This document shows, one piece after another, positions 44,301-56,744 of a DNA stretch of 64,000 nt. Every line of letters starts with the position of its first letter. The first letter of the stretch is position 1. The stretch is from positions 234,316,473 to 234,380,472 of the forward strand of contig CM051462.1 of NCBI GenBank assembly GCA_028095005.1, written 5' to 3'. Under the pieces are notes generated by a model. It was not told where the DNA came from, searched no databases, and saw only the letters and a program-made list of their open reading frames with translations. Both the position numbers and the translations under genes were made by a program. Origin of the DNA: Rhynchospora pubera (Eukaryota; Streptophyta; Magnoliopsida; Poales; Cyperaceae).

Positions 44301-47300
44301 ATGTCGGCTCTGTGATGGACCCAAACCATCCTTCGCTTTTGAAGTCGGCTGCAGGTGGACAGTCATCTGGGTATATTTCAAAAACTTTTCCTTTGAATTT
44401 ATCTTATTCTAAGGTCAATGTAATATAACGCGTATTAGGAAATGTTGGGCCTCTATAAGACACTCTAATAGCGATATAACGTTGCCAAACAACAAATATG
44501 CCAAATTTCCCTGGGTCTCGTGTTTCTTGCTCTCTGATTTGTACGATAAGACTAGGCATGGAGAGTTAATTTGGGCCTCTTTTTACAGAAAGCTGGCAGG
44601 GAGGTAAAAGCATGTGTTGTTAAAGTTACATAGAGGTATACACATGCAAATATTTAATCTGCTGCCCCTTTTTGTTACACAGACAAGTTTTGCATGGTAA
44701 TAGTGGTGGCTTGTCAGGGACTCTCCAACAGGTTCAGGCTAGGAACCAGCAACTTCCAGGCCCTGCTCAGGTAATTAAATATTCTAAAATCACTTGAGGT
44801 CTCTTTGTTATGCTTGTTGTAAAATTTTGTGATGTTTTGGTGGACTATGCTTGTTTCAGAAATGTTGATTTTTAATGAACCTTTTTTTTAATCAGAGTAT
44901 AAAAAGTGAGCCGAACCCTGTGTTGTATCCCCGATCTGTGGGGCCTGAGGTACCTTTAATGGGAGTTCAAGGTAGTTATTGCTTAATTTTTAATTAAATT
45001 TTTAGTTGATATGCATTTCTTTCTTAAGTAAGTTAGGTTAATTTTAAATTTTGAATGCCATATCACAACTAATCTAAACAGACTGACTATGATTGAATTA
45101 ATTGTTTTTTGTTTTTAGCTGGACCAAATCAGCAAGGGAGTAGTTTAACTTTGAAAGGATGGCCCCTCACGGTAAGCAACAGATTTGGTACTGAAAATAA
45201 TACATATATGCCTTTTAGATTATAGAAAAAAGTTCTTGGAGCCTATTTTTTGTAGTTCTCACGCAATCATGGACAGAAATAAGTAGATGAAACAATAAAA
45301 CTGCCCAAAAGGTTTTGAACAGAAGTAAGTTTGTAATTTATAATTACCAATTCAACTCTCAACTCAAGTAATCAATATAATGCACTGAGAAAGTGAAAAA
45401 TAGCAATGGCAACTTGATTTATCATACATTCACAATGCGTTCTTGACAGGGATTAGAACAGCTCAGGACGGGAATACTCCAGCAACAGAAACCGTTCATT
45501 CAATCCACCCAACCATTCCACCAGATGCAGCAGTTCTTGACACCGCACCAGCAGCACCTCCTACTCCAGGCACATCAAAATCTGGCATCGCCAAATGCAG
45601 CAGCCACTGCGGCTGCCAATGATGTTGATGCTAGGAGGTTGCGCATGATCATGAACAACCGCAACTTGTTGCTCATGGGGAAGGACAGCTCTGGCCAGCC
45701 AAACCCCATTGGAGGTGATATTGTGCCAAATATTGGTTCCCCCTTGCCAGGCCCTGTGCCTGGAATGGGCAACAGCAATATTGATATGTTAGTAAAGGTG
45801 AAAATATATATATTTTTGTTGTGATTGTTGCTTGGATAGACTCAAGTCCTTGGTTCTAAAATTGTTCTGTGCCATATCTGGTTATGCCATCTGTGTTTGT
45901 GGATACCTTACACTGGAGGATGAAAACAATAATCCATCCATCATTATTACAAAAGGAATAGGTGATATTGACAACGGACTTATTTGATAACAGTCATAAC
46001 TGTTTAAGTGGTAATTAAAATTTTCAAGTAGAATTATTGTTATCTATTTTTTAAGTTTAGATAGATTGTGTATTGAATTTGGCGCAATTAAATTTTTTTT
46101 AGCTTTACAACAAATTTAACAAAGAAAATATTTGTAAGTTTACTTTTATTGAAGTAATTACTGTATAATTGGTTGCTGTGGTTGGCAAATAGAAGCAGTT
46201 GTCAATATAATTTTACCCATTAGAAAGTATATTAAATTATTAAATTGTTTCCCTTCCGCTTTGGTGGTTGGTGAATGCTTCCTTGAGGTTATGTATGCTG
46301 ATTGTGACTGGCTGTCTTTCTTCTCCTTTTATAACAAGCAAATTTTGCAGTCTTTCATCTATTAAGTATGTTAAAGTAAAATTTGGAGAGAAAAAAGACA
46401 ACCGAAAGAGTATTGTACTGAGTTCTTGGCCCATGCAAGTTAAACATGCTTATGATTTTTTTTTCCTTTTAGTAGAAGAAGATTGTTCAGTTGCAGCAAC
46501 AACAGCAAAGTGGCAGTCAACTCCATCAGCCATGTGTTTCTAGCCAGCAATCTCAAAACTCAAACCCTCTTCTTCCCTCACAAGAGAAACCATTACCTGG
46601 TAATGGAACTGTTGATGGAGGCATGCCCACCTCGTTTAGAGCCGACCAGGTAATGCCTTTTTGTCAGACAGTTTCCTTGTTCATAAGCTGTTTTATGGTA
46701 GGCAATTTTTTTTTTATTATTTTTTTTTATACAAGATAGGTTAAAGTTATCTCAGTGTTTTTTTGCAATATTCCTGTTTTTGAGATTCAGTTCTGGAATT
46801 AGGAGAATGGTGTCGCCAGGATAGATGTCTAATAACCTCCAATAAAGTTTGTTATGTTGCTTTCTTTTCCTAGTCCTGCACGAAAGAAACTGCTTATATT
46901 AGTTTTCCAGTGGTGGGCCTTGTTGCCTTGTATTGATAGCCACAACACCTTGTAACTGTGATTATGGCGGGCTGTAGAGGGTGATTCATGAGTCTATGTG
47001 CTTAATAATATCATATTGAAGAGGGATAATTTAGTGGCCAACGGGCACTAGATGCCCATGTCTTTTGGGTTTTGCAATACGCTAATTTTAAATCACTCTC
47101 CTGGTTAGGTTTCAAAAACCCAGACAGGCCGGAAGCGGAAGCAGCCTGTTTCTTCATCGGGGCCTGCCAACAGTTCTGGAACCGGAAACACTGCTGGTGG
47201 GCCTTCTCCCAGCTCAGCCCCCTCAACACCATCAACACACACTCCAGGTGATGTCATGTCCATGCCACAGCTGACTCACAATGGCTCTTCAAAGCCTCTC

Positions 47301-50300
47301 ATGGTCTTCCCGGATGGTGCTGGCAATCTCACCTCCCCTGTAAACCAGCTGGTACCTCCCTGGATCTGTGTTTATAATATATATTGTATTATTTTATTTG
47401 GCATTAAATTTTCGTAGCTGTGGTATATAGTCGTGTTAGTTAGCTCACTTGATACTGAATTTGAACTGCTTTACATGAACCTGCATAATTCTTATAGTGT
47501 CATAGTTTTGGTTGTTATCCTTAATAAGTTGCCAGTTCTTTTTGTTCTTAACTTCTTATAAACTGAAAGCTTATAGTAGCAGGACGCTATAGTGGGCTGT
47601 GGTCTGGTATACCATTTTGGTTATTTCATCAGATGCAGCATCAGGTGGTAAGAGGTCTAGTAGCTCAGGTGGTAAGAGCACTTGGCTCTCTTCTAAGAGG
47701 TCCAGGGTTCAAGCCTGCATGCTTGCGATAGGCTTGGCTTGCCAGCGTAAAAACTCAGCCATATATACAAGAAATGACCAGGGTCGGGGTGTCATTTCTA
47801 GCCTACCACTTGTTTGGGATAAAACACTTAGACTCATCAGATGCAGTATCAATAGTGCATGTGCTGTCATAGGTCCTGGTGTGAATTACTAATATAAGAT
47901 AGGTTTTGTTACTTAATTGAAACCCCTTGTGGGTAATGTGTTCAGTGAAATCTGCTTTATTTACAATTTTTAATTTCTTTTTGTTTGTTTCCAGGCTGAT
48001 ATGGATCGATTTGTTGAAGATGGATCATTGGATGACAATGTTGAATCTTTTTTATCGCATGATGAGATGGATCCAAGAGATCCTCTTGGCAGGGCCATGG
48101 ATGCCTCTAAAGGTCTCTCCCTCTTTTAATATTTTATAATATGACCTGTCCATTCGTTCCAGCACTGAAATTCATATCAATACCAGTCCTACATAGCTAT
48201 TCTTTATTTAATCTGCATTGCAGGCTTTACATTCAATGAGATTGGCTGTACACGGGCAAGCACCAACAAAGTGGTCTGTTGCCACTTTTCATCTGACGGG
48301 AAGTTGCTTGCGACTGGAGGCCATGATAAAAAGGTGCTGTTTTTACATATGTTATGTATTTATTATCTTGTGGCCATTTCGTATTTTTTTCTTCTGCAAA
48401 AAAACACAAGTATGATATAATGGAGCAGTAGCATCTGTTCTGTTTTCTTGGAAAGATTCCTAGACTGCCCTTGTTACTTTCTGTCTATATTAATAAAGTA
48501 GGAAGGCACTAAGTTAACAAGTGCTGTGTAAGGTAAGAGAGCAGGGTGCCTTGTTTTGAATGGATATACCTAAAAGTTTATGACTCCTCACATTGGATAG
48601 TTTTATCCCACAGTTATTGCCAACTTTACCTTCTCCCAAGCATGGCTATGGTTAACAAGATGCATTTCTTATTTCTCCTTTAGTGTAAGGAGCACCTGTA
48701 AATTTTTAGATGTGTACTGTGATGCATGGAACTTTTTCCTCTTTTTGTATGTATCAAAGGAACATACGATAATAATATAGAAAAGGAAAATTTATACAAT
48801 GCAGGCTGTGCTATGGCATGTGGATAGCTTGAAGTCTAAGTCGATCCTCGAGGAGCATTCTCTATTGATTACAGATGTGAGATTCAGCCCTAGTATGCCT
48901 CGGTTAGCCACATCATCTTTTGATCGCACCGTCAGAGTCTGGGACGCCGACAATGTAGTATGATGTTCCCTTGTTTTCTTCTTTGACAAACTCCCACTTT
49001 TTCTTTGGCATACATATTATACTCCCTGAAGATCTTAAACCTAGTGTTACTGTCCTTGTTATACCTGGCATAGAGCCTTTGCTCTTAATGCCAAACCTGC
49101 AGGAATGAACAGATATGTAGCCAACAGGACACAACTACCAATTTGACTAGTATAGCAATGACCTGCCTTGGAGTTCCTATTTTATATCTTGTCAAGATTT
49201 CAGTTTCCTTTATTGGCCAGTAAGGATGTTATACTCCTTAGGAGTCCTTACTGCTTCCATATCAGTGCATCTCAAAGTGGCATTGTACTTGACACAGCAA
49301 GGGTACTCTCTGCGCACGTTTACTGGGCACTCGGCATCAGTGATGTCTCTGGACTTCCATCCAAACAAGGATGATCTCATTTGCTCATGTGATGGTGATG
49401 GTGAAGTTCGATATTGGAGCATTAATAATGGTAGCTGCATCAGGGTTTTCAAGGTACCTTTTCTTGCTCTAATTTGTACTCTTATGTTCTATTTATTTAT
49501 CCTTTTATTTTCTAATCAAGCATCAGGGAAATTCGGAAGTAAACTTTTTTAGGAAAAAGAGGAAAAATCTGCCTTTGTTCCTCAGTTAACAGGCAATGTA
49601 ATTATCTGCTCTTATTTTATAAAATAAACCTACTGACAGCAAATTAAAATGAGAGAAATTCTGTATAGGGTTTATTGAAAAAGAAATGGCTGCAAATATG
49701 AGAAGCTTATTTTGGAAAATTTATTCATTGTTTTTTGTTTTGTTTTGTTTTTTTTGGGGGGGGGGGGTGGGGCAAGGCATGGGGTATTTACTTGTGCTTT
49801 TCCTAATGATGAGTAGAGTTGTTAATTTTGCAGGTATGTCTCAAATATTCTGCAGTGTCAAAGGATGTACATTTGTTTTAAGATTAATGCTCTCCTAATT
49901 GCTCTCAATTGCAGGGGGGCACGACACAAATGAGATTCCAGCCTCGTCAAGGGAAGTATCTTGCGGCTGCTGGGGAGAATTTGATATCCATACTAGATGT
50001 GGAGACGCAAGCCCTACATAGTTCACTCCAGGTTAGGTTTTTGAATTTGCTATATTTCCTTTTTCTACTCTTTCTAGTTTGATCAATACCTTACTGTACT
50101 CACCATGAACCTTATTGTACTCGCTACACATGGTGTTGCTGATTGAAAGATATGTCATGGTCATTTTACAAATTCTTTTGGAGGTTAAATGTGATGACAT
50201 GTGTGCAAATATGAGAACTAACTTGATCCAGAAATATTTTGTAAGCAAACAATTATTCATCTTTTTTGAAAAAGAGGTGGGAGCGCCACCCAGTTTTCAT

Positions 50301-51332
50301 TTTTGGTAAAACGAAACAAAACAAACAATTATTCATCTTATTATACAATGAGCAAACACCGGTAGATTTCTCTATTTAAGCATTCTAATATCATCAGAGA
50401 ATGAAACTCGTCTTTGTTTTGTGTTGTTGTAGGGTCACACGAAGCATGTGGACTCTGTGTGCTGGGACCCATCTGGGGAGTACCTGGCGTCAGTGAGTGA
50501 AGATTCTGTTCGGGTATGGTCATTTGGTGCTGGAGACGAGGGGGAATGTGTTAATGAGCTTACTTGTGTTGGCAACAAGTTCCATTCTTGTGTTTTCCAC
50601 CCTACTTATCCCTCTCTCCTAGTGATAGGCTGTTATCAGGTACCTTTAGATTTATTTTTGAACTGTTATCAGGCACCCTACTTATCCCTCTCTCCTAGTG
50701 TTGGCAACCAGTTCTGTTTTGTTGGCTTGGTTTGTTCCCGAAGCTTATTGGTGTTAGCTTGACGTTGAAGATCTAGCATAAACGGAATAGTCAGAGCCTT
50801 TTATCTCAAACAAATTGGGGTAGGCTAGAAATGCTGACCCCGGTCATTTCTTGTATATGTGGCTGAGTTTTTATGCTGGCTCTCCAAGCCTATCGCAAGC
50901 ATGCGGGCTTGAACCCTGGACCTCTTAGAGGTCAGCCCAGCGCTCTTACCACCTGAGCTACTAGACCACATGCACAATTAAGATCTAGCATAAACTATTA
51001 TCCAGATTTTAAAATCAAGTCATAATTTGATTGATTTGATGGTTAAATGCACAATTGGAGTTGTGATTGGTTACTGTGATGGTAGTGGCATATGCTATAA
51101 GAGCTGACCTTTTTCTATCTTTTGATATTCTGGTGGGGGTCTACAGTGGCAAAGGAAATTTACATTTGATTCCATTTTTCTTTTGCAGTCTTTGGAACTT
51201 TGGGATATGAGAGAGAAAAAGACGATGACACTCAACGCACATGATGGATTAATTGCAGCGTTGGCCGTGTCAAACATGACAGGTCTGATTGCTTCAGCTA
51301 GCCATGATAAGTTTGTCAAATTATGGAAATAA
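41399..51332 (+). CDS. LUG: LEUNIG-type transcriptional co-repressor, 18 coding exons, frame break in exon 7
   Basis: Exons: 41399-41430, 42660-42757, 42971-43080, 43492-43884, 44288-44370, 44683-44770, 44897-44971, 45119-45171, 45450-45797, 46476-46649, 47109-47351, 47995-48112, 48224-48333, 48805-48954, 49298-49453, 49915-50031, 50433-50639, 51189-51332; all junctions are GT-AG. The N-terminal LUFS/LisH domain (MSQTNWEADKM, LDVYIYDYFLKRNLQATAKA, WWSVFWDIFIAR) is followed by a long glutamine-rich region, a Ser/Pro-rich linker and seven WD repeats ending DKFVKLWK. LEUNIG is a nuclear Gro/Tup1-type co-repressor, recruited through SEUSS and acting with histone deacetylases and Mediator in floral and other development. 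Exons 7 and 8 total 128 nt rather than a multiple of three: after RSV in exon 7 the frame shifts by one base at the GGG of 44941-44943 and meets a stop. With one more base the protein would be about 899 residues, normal for the family. It is either an assembly error or a real null allele. Confidence 0.93.
47644..47833 (+). mobile_element. tRNA-derived SINE (Au-like) in LEUNIG intron 11
   Basis: The 190-bp element is flanked by an 18-bp target duplication, tcatcagatgcagcatca (47626-47643) and tcatcagatgcagtatca (47834-47851), with one mismatch. It contains an A box (tagctcaggtgg) and a B box (gggttcaagcc) from a tRNA head, and ends with cctaccacttgtttgggata, the Au-type tail. It lies in the same orientation as the gene. 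RNA polymerase III boxes are intact enough to suggest a fairly young copy. Confidence 0.9.
50784..50979 (-). mobile_element. tRNA-derived SINE (Au-like) in LEUNIG intron 17, antisense
   Basis: The 196-bp element is flanked by the 16-bp duplication aagatctagcataaac (50768-50783 and 50980-50995). On the minus strand it reads an A box (tagctcaggtgg), a B box (gggttcaagcc) and an Au-type tail (tagcctaccccaatttgtttg). It is closely similar to the SINE at 47644 but in opposite orientation, so the pair forms an inverted repeat around LEUNIG exons 12-17. Confidence 0.9.
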
Positions 51333-53116
51333 CCTTATTCATAGATTGGTGCGGAAGTAGAAGGTATAAGCTAACATGAGACCTCGACTACTAACCACCA
51401 CCACCACCAACATTCCCACCCTGTTGTATTTTGCGGTCCTTCATGTGGCGCCTCTTTGGCCAACGGGGGTTCTGTTTTGTGTACCGAACAAAGGGGCACA
51501 TGTGAAAGTGATATGGCTGATGTTGTATACATGGCTAATGTTATATAGGTAGTGTTATTTGCTATAGGTAGACAAGTGCTCTGCACCGACTTGCAATAGT
51601 TTTTTGCATCTACTCTATTTTGTGGGATGCTTGTGTCATGGAAACATTAATTTTCTGTTGTTCATTTCAGTCATCTTTCCTTTCTCTTGATGTTTTTCCC
51701 TTGAAAATGTGCTAGGTTTAAAGCAAGTTTTTTTTTGTTGGTATTGCTCTTTTCTATGTGTAGTTAACTTAGGATTAAGTTAACGGCGTTGAATCAGTCT
51801 ACTGTGGATGAGGGATGATGGGACAATTGACCTTAAATCTGTTATTCATAGTGAATAGTAATGGAGAGGAAACGGGCAATTTTTTGATGTCAGCTACTGT
51901 ATGTTAGCTTGCTAATAATAATAACGTCAAAAAGAATAATGTGAGAAAACTGTGACCTAGTTCAATGTAGTCCGAAATTAGCACATTTAACCTAAAGACT
52001 AGTAGTAGCCGTGGTACAATTTAACTCGAGGTTAACTCAAATAGTAGCACCACCTTTCCCTCGGCCATCACATGTTTTCCTCGGAAAAAAAAAACGTCTG
52101 TCATTAGCAGTTGGAAGGGAAATTATTAGTGATAGAGGTGGAGGTGGAGTGCTCACATCTGTTACCAGTTTCACGAGTTTCGACTTCCTTGCCAGTGAAA
52201 GAAGGCGCTACTAATGAGTAATGACAGTGATAAGGAACACCAACGTTTCTTTCCCTTCCGACTCCTCTTTTCCCTAATTGTATTGTTGCTACAGGATTGA
52301 TGATCGTCAGCCTAAGACTAGTTTTACAGTAGGACAAAAAAATTTCAATCTTTCCAGGAAATTGAGTTCCAAAAATTGTTAGGCTGTAGCATTGAGGGAA
52401 AAAAGTAGTGTTTGAAAGCGAATAATCCAGACATCACAATAGGATTTTTATCATGCAATACTCCGCCCACTTTGATAGGAGTAATAAACTACCGCGATAT
52501 AAACTGAGGAGATAGTGTTAGATTTAAGAAATAATCAGATATATGTCACTATCAAAATTATCAATTTGAAAAACATCAATTTTAGAATGTTATAGCTCAT
52601 TACTTCCTAACTCGATTGATAATGCTACCAGTCGATTCTATTTTGCACATCAAAATTGATGCACAACAGTTAGGAATTTGACGCCATGTTAAACTATGCG
52701 CGAAAGCAAAAAAGAAACTATAATTCGGTAACTTGTACTGAAATGACACAATATCTGAAGATCTATTTTGTATATTTAGACGCTTAAGAACAAACAAAAG
52801 TTAAGACTTGTTAAATCTCAAATCAGTACTGGTCACTTCTGATAAAAAAAGAAACTGCGTTAAATTTCTAATCCTTACGAGAAAAGGAGAGGAGAAAAGC
52901 AAAAGAGCACCAAAGTTATATTGTCCATTCACTAACTTGTACCACACGTTACAAAACATTTCACAAAGCAGAAAAACTTTAAATATAGTTTCCAATATTT
53001 AACAATAAGAATACAGCAAGCACGACAAAATCGCTTAAAACTATGCTACTTTTAATTCACCAAAAATAGTCGGAACAGAGTGAATTATTGTCATAGAATC
53101 AATGAGGCAATTCCAA
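51333..53116. other. Region between the convergent LEUNIG and TyrRS genes
   Basis: The first few hundred bases should be the LEUNIG 3' UTR (plus strand) and the last the TyrRS 3' UTR (minus strand). No additional gene or transposon boundary was recognised. Confidence 0.5.
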
Positions 53117-56100
53117 TTACCTAGTTACCCTGTATGCCTGCAAAATGATCATCAATATTCAGTAATTCATTTACTAAATCATAGAACAATAATCCTCATG
53201 TTTCTACCAAAAGTTCTATACCTTGACAGTCTTGAGCAGATCTCTTGCAGTAGGGTTATTCTTGAAGTGGTCACGCACAGGCTGTAAAAGTAAATGTAGA
53301 ACTGTTTAGTCAACAAAAAACCAAAGAAAAAATTGTATCCAGGTCTTTTCAGAATTTGAACCCAAAATTGCCTACTTCTGTTTCTCATATCTGAAACAAA
53401 CAGTAATGTCTTTGCTAAAACGGCTGCAAGTAACTACCAGCCTTCTAACTACAGACAGTGTTGCCTGATAAATTGGCCAAAATGCACATTGAGCTCAGAC
53501 AAATGGGGTTTCATATATTCAGGGATTGCGGTGAAACAAATCTTAGTTCATTCATCTTTGCAATTGCCACCAAGAGAGATGTTGCAGTATTGGTAACAAG
53601 TATAGAAAATGCTAGATACTGTTTCGCAATCACATTGAGATGTCAGGTCCAGTTTATGAAAAAGAAGCCTACTCTTTACATACGAAAAGTTATCGTGATT
53701 TAACATAATACCATACAGGAATTATATAATAAACAGAATGAAAAAAGCAAGAATTACTTGTAAAATCTGATTGATCGCTTTAGCAAGAGCTGGCTTAACA
53801 TCTCCCGGATGTAAGCTACCACTCTCATAATCAGCAATTAGTTCTTCCATTGTAGTAAAAACCCTGCATTGAGAAAAAAAATTTAAACACAAATACATAT
53901 AAAATTAGCACCGCAACTCTGTGTGCTGAGAGGGACTTTGACTGGCCAATGAAAGTTAGCGGACATGAAACTCACTTGTTGCCACCATTTTGTTCTGGTC
54001 TCGTGACCTCGAATGTACCGAACCAAGGTAGTACTATATACTTTATGTATTCCAAGCATGGGTTCCCATCTACTACTTGAGGAGGGCAGAAGGCTTTTTT
54101 TATCTTCAAATTCACATCTGCCTGTACACAACAACAGGAAATTACAAAATAATCAGATTTGTACAGAAGAAATTTATTTATAAATTTTCGAAAAATTTGA
54201 ACCTTTCGATAAAAAAAAAATGGAATAATACCTCTTCATCCTCCATGTAGATGGAAGAAGTAGGGTCACTCTTCGACATCTTCTCCTGTCCTTCTTTCAA
54301 ACCAGGTAGCATATCTGAAAATTAGAAATCAGAAGATGGTTATAGTTGTAATCGGTAAAGGATATGAATATTATCAATAATGAACTATAGAACAAAGTGT
54401 TGTGAAAAATACGACGAGAGAGAATAATGGGCTTGTTTTTCCTCTTAATGTCATCACAGTATTCTCTTGCCAACACATTCACCTTCCTTTGATCCATCCC
54501 TAGCTGGCATATGTCAGCCTACAATGCATGAATAAAAGGGAAAAAAATAATCATCTCATTTCAGTTATCGCACCTTGTAACATTTCGTTACCAATTCAAC
54601 AAAATCTAATTTTTCAAGTATATGCAATTATTATGACAGATATACTGGCACAAATAGCTCCTATTTATCAGATTAAAAGTTGAATGAACAGACGAGTAAA
54701 GAAAAATAGGCACCTTGAGGAAAAAGATGTCAGCACATTGCATGCAAGGGTAAAATATCTGCGCTGCTGTGAGTTCATCCTGATCTGTCCGACCCATTAT
54801 CTGACTACATCTGCACAGCCCGTTGCCATTATGTCATTAGACAGAAATTATATATATTAAAATTACAAGGGTGACGAACCATTGACAATAAATCGTTTGA
54901 CAACCTTGCAACCACTAAAAATAACATAAAATTTGAAATCCTACACTTGAAATATAACTTATATTATATGCATACGATATCATACGCATGAAAAATTGTG
55001 TAAGTTTTTTGCAAGTTTAACCATTCATCAAGAGAACTGAAAAATGCAAGTCCATATTTTACAACCTTAATGATGTCAATGACATTGCAAATACATGAAC
55101 TTTTGATACACAAGTTCACAACCAATTTACAAGGACAACAAGTGCATGAAGTTTTTTCTATTTAAAAAAAATTATTTTGACTTGAATTAAAAAAGTGTTC
55201 TCAAGGCCGTCAAGATAAGGCATTGTCAAGGGATCCTAACCCATATTGCAAAGGCAACATCAACAGTAATACTCATAGTTGTTGACATTAATTAACATGC
55301 ATAGAAGTAACTGTATGAACACCAATAACAATAGTGATAATAAAGGGAATCCTCTAAAACAAAGAAAACCAAACACAGATACACTGCATCCTCTTCCTTG
55401 TATACTTTTGAGAGATGGAAACAAAAGAAAAGGAAAAAAAGAACTCATAGTTTATTACACCATACCAGAGAATGAAATAGGGATACTTACGAACTGAATT
55501 CAATTATTCAAAAAAACATTAATGTGAAGGGTTGACCATATGATCTCAGAACAGCTTCCATAATAACTAAGAAATTACCTAATAATGCGGGGAAGGTTGT
55601 TTCTTCTCGCAATATCCATGACAAGTGGCCAATACTCACTAGCTCTGCTATTGATCTCATCAGAAGACCAAAGAAACTCGACTTTTTCTAGGTCCATGCC
55701 TACTGCCTTCCAAATTTCGATCAAATAGTTGCCAATTGTCCGGATCTTCTTCAAGTCTCCCCCCATTTTATTGTTCAACTGCGCGAACCAATCGGCAATC
55801 CATATCTTGACAGTACATCCAGCTCTGGTTAGCTTGTTAACACTGATTGCTTTCATCACACCCTAAAAGAATCACCACTTGTTAATTAATCCCAGAAAGT
55901 TAATGTTGCAACAGGAATAGATATTCCAGCTCTGAAATAACCCATTACCAATTACCAATCACATAACTGAAAAAAAGTACAAAAGAAGGAAGCATTGAAA
56001 TAGAATAAGACCTGAGCAATATGCATTCTTCCAGAAGGTTCAAATCCATCGTAGCAGATGGGATTGGGTTTCTTGGCAAGCAGATTCCTCAATTCGTCCT

Positions 56101-56314
56101 CCTGGATGCATTCTTCGCCGACACTTCTCACCAACTCGTACTTCTCCTCGGGCGTCATTCTGAAACATTATTATGTTAGTCATCAGATCGTTCCGTATAA
56201 TCGAGTAAGAAGAGAGGGAATTGCTTACGCGGGTGGTGTAGAGGGAGAGGCGTCGAGCGACAGAGATCCAACGGATGGGGTTGACTGGGGCTTGTCGTCG
56301 GATGCATCTGCCAT
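53117..56314 (-). CDS. Tyrosyl-tRNA synthetase, cytosolic type, 10 exons
   Basis: The predicted protein has 377 residues. Exons in transcript order are 56229-56314, 56012-56159, 55579-55862, 54714-54810, 54416-54518, 54232-54314, 53976-54121, 53758-53863, 53222-53281 and 53117-53137; all junctions are GT-AG and the sum is 1134 nt. It is a class I aminoacyl-tRNA synthetase that charges tRNA-Tyr in the cytosol. The HIGH-type motif reads HIAQ within YDGFEPSGRMHIAQ. Tyrosine and ATP pocket strands include IADWFAQLNNKMGGDL and CSQIMGRTDQDELTAAQIFYP, and DICQLGMDQRKVNVLARE follows. The KMSKS loop is EKMSKSDPTSSIYMEDEE. The C-terminus, spliced on as a six-residue micro-exon AYRVTR, resembles the Arabidopsis ending. 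ILSHML has one histidine fewer than the ILSHHML I remember in relatives. The first exon is a Ser/Pro-rich extension without clear transit-peptide character. The start codon lies 118 bp from a MITE. Confidence 0.93.
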
Positions 56315-56431
56315 ATTTGAGTCGAGCGAGTATGAATAAGGAAGGTTTACGTCGCGGCCAAGGATTCAAGGAAGGAAGCAAGAGTGGCGGCCAATCTTAA
56401 TCTGTCAATGGCGAAAGGGTTTTAGTCTTTT

Positions 56432-56656
56432 AGGTGCGTTTGGATAGGCCGGGGAATAGGAATAATGAATTTCGGTTTGCGTATTTATTCTTATTTTTGT
56501 GTAACCCAAACAGTATAAGAATAAGGAATTTGAATTTTTATTTCTATACTAACAAAATCATGATATAAGAATAAGAAATATAAATAAACACGCAAACCAA
56601 AATTCCTTATTCATATTCTCTATTCACGGCTTATTCCGTTGCATCCAAACACACCC
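56432..56656. mobile_element. MITE just upstream of the TyrRS gene, TSD TTT
   Basis: The left end aggtgcgtttggatagg and the right end gttgcatccaaacaccc-type are inverted, with TTT on both sides. The interior contains ggaataagg and cttattcc motifs and matches the inner element at 39435. It sits 118 bp upstream of the TyrRS start codon, so probably within its promoter or leader. Confidence 0.75.
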
Positions 56657-56744
56657 TTTAGATAATAAAAGAAAGTAAAGACGAGACAAGTCTTGGGCTT
56701 TGTTGTTGTTGGGCTCCGATTAAAATATTGGATGGAGTTCCTTA

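Noticed and set aside
44897..44949. Use of an internal donor (gag|gtacct) in exon 7 to escape the frameshift.
   Set aside because: Joining to exon 8 then gives an early stop (...KSAREstop), so it does not restore LEUNIG.
47654..47720. tRNA-like A and B boxes, suggesting a tRNA gene in a LEUNIG intron.
   Set aside because: No acceptor stem closes, the 3' part is an Au-type SINE tail and target duplications flank the whole; it is a SINE.
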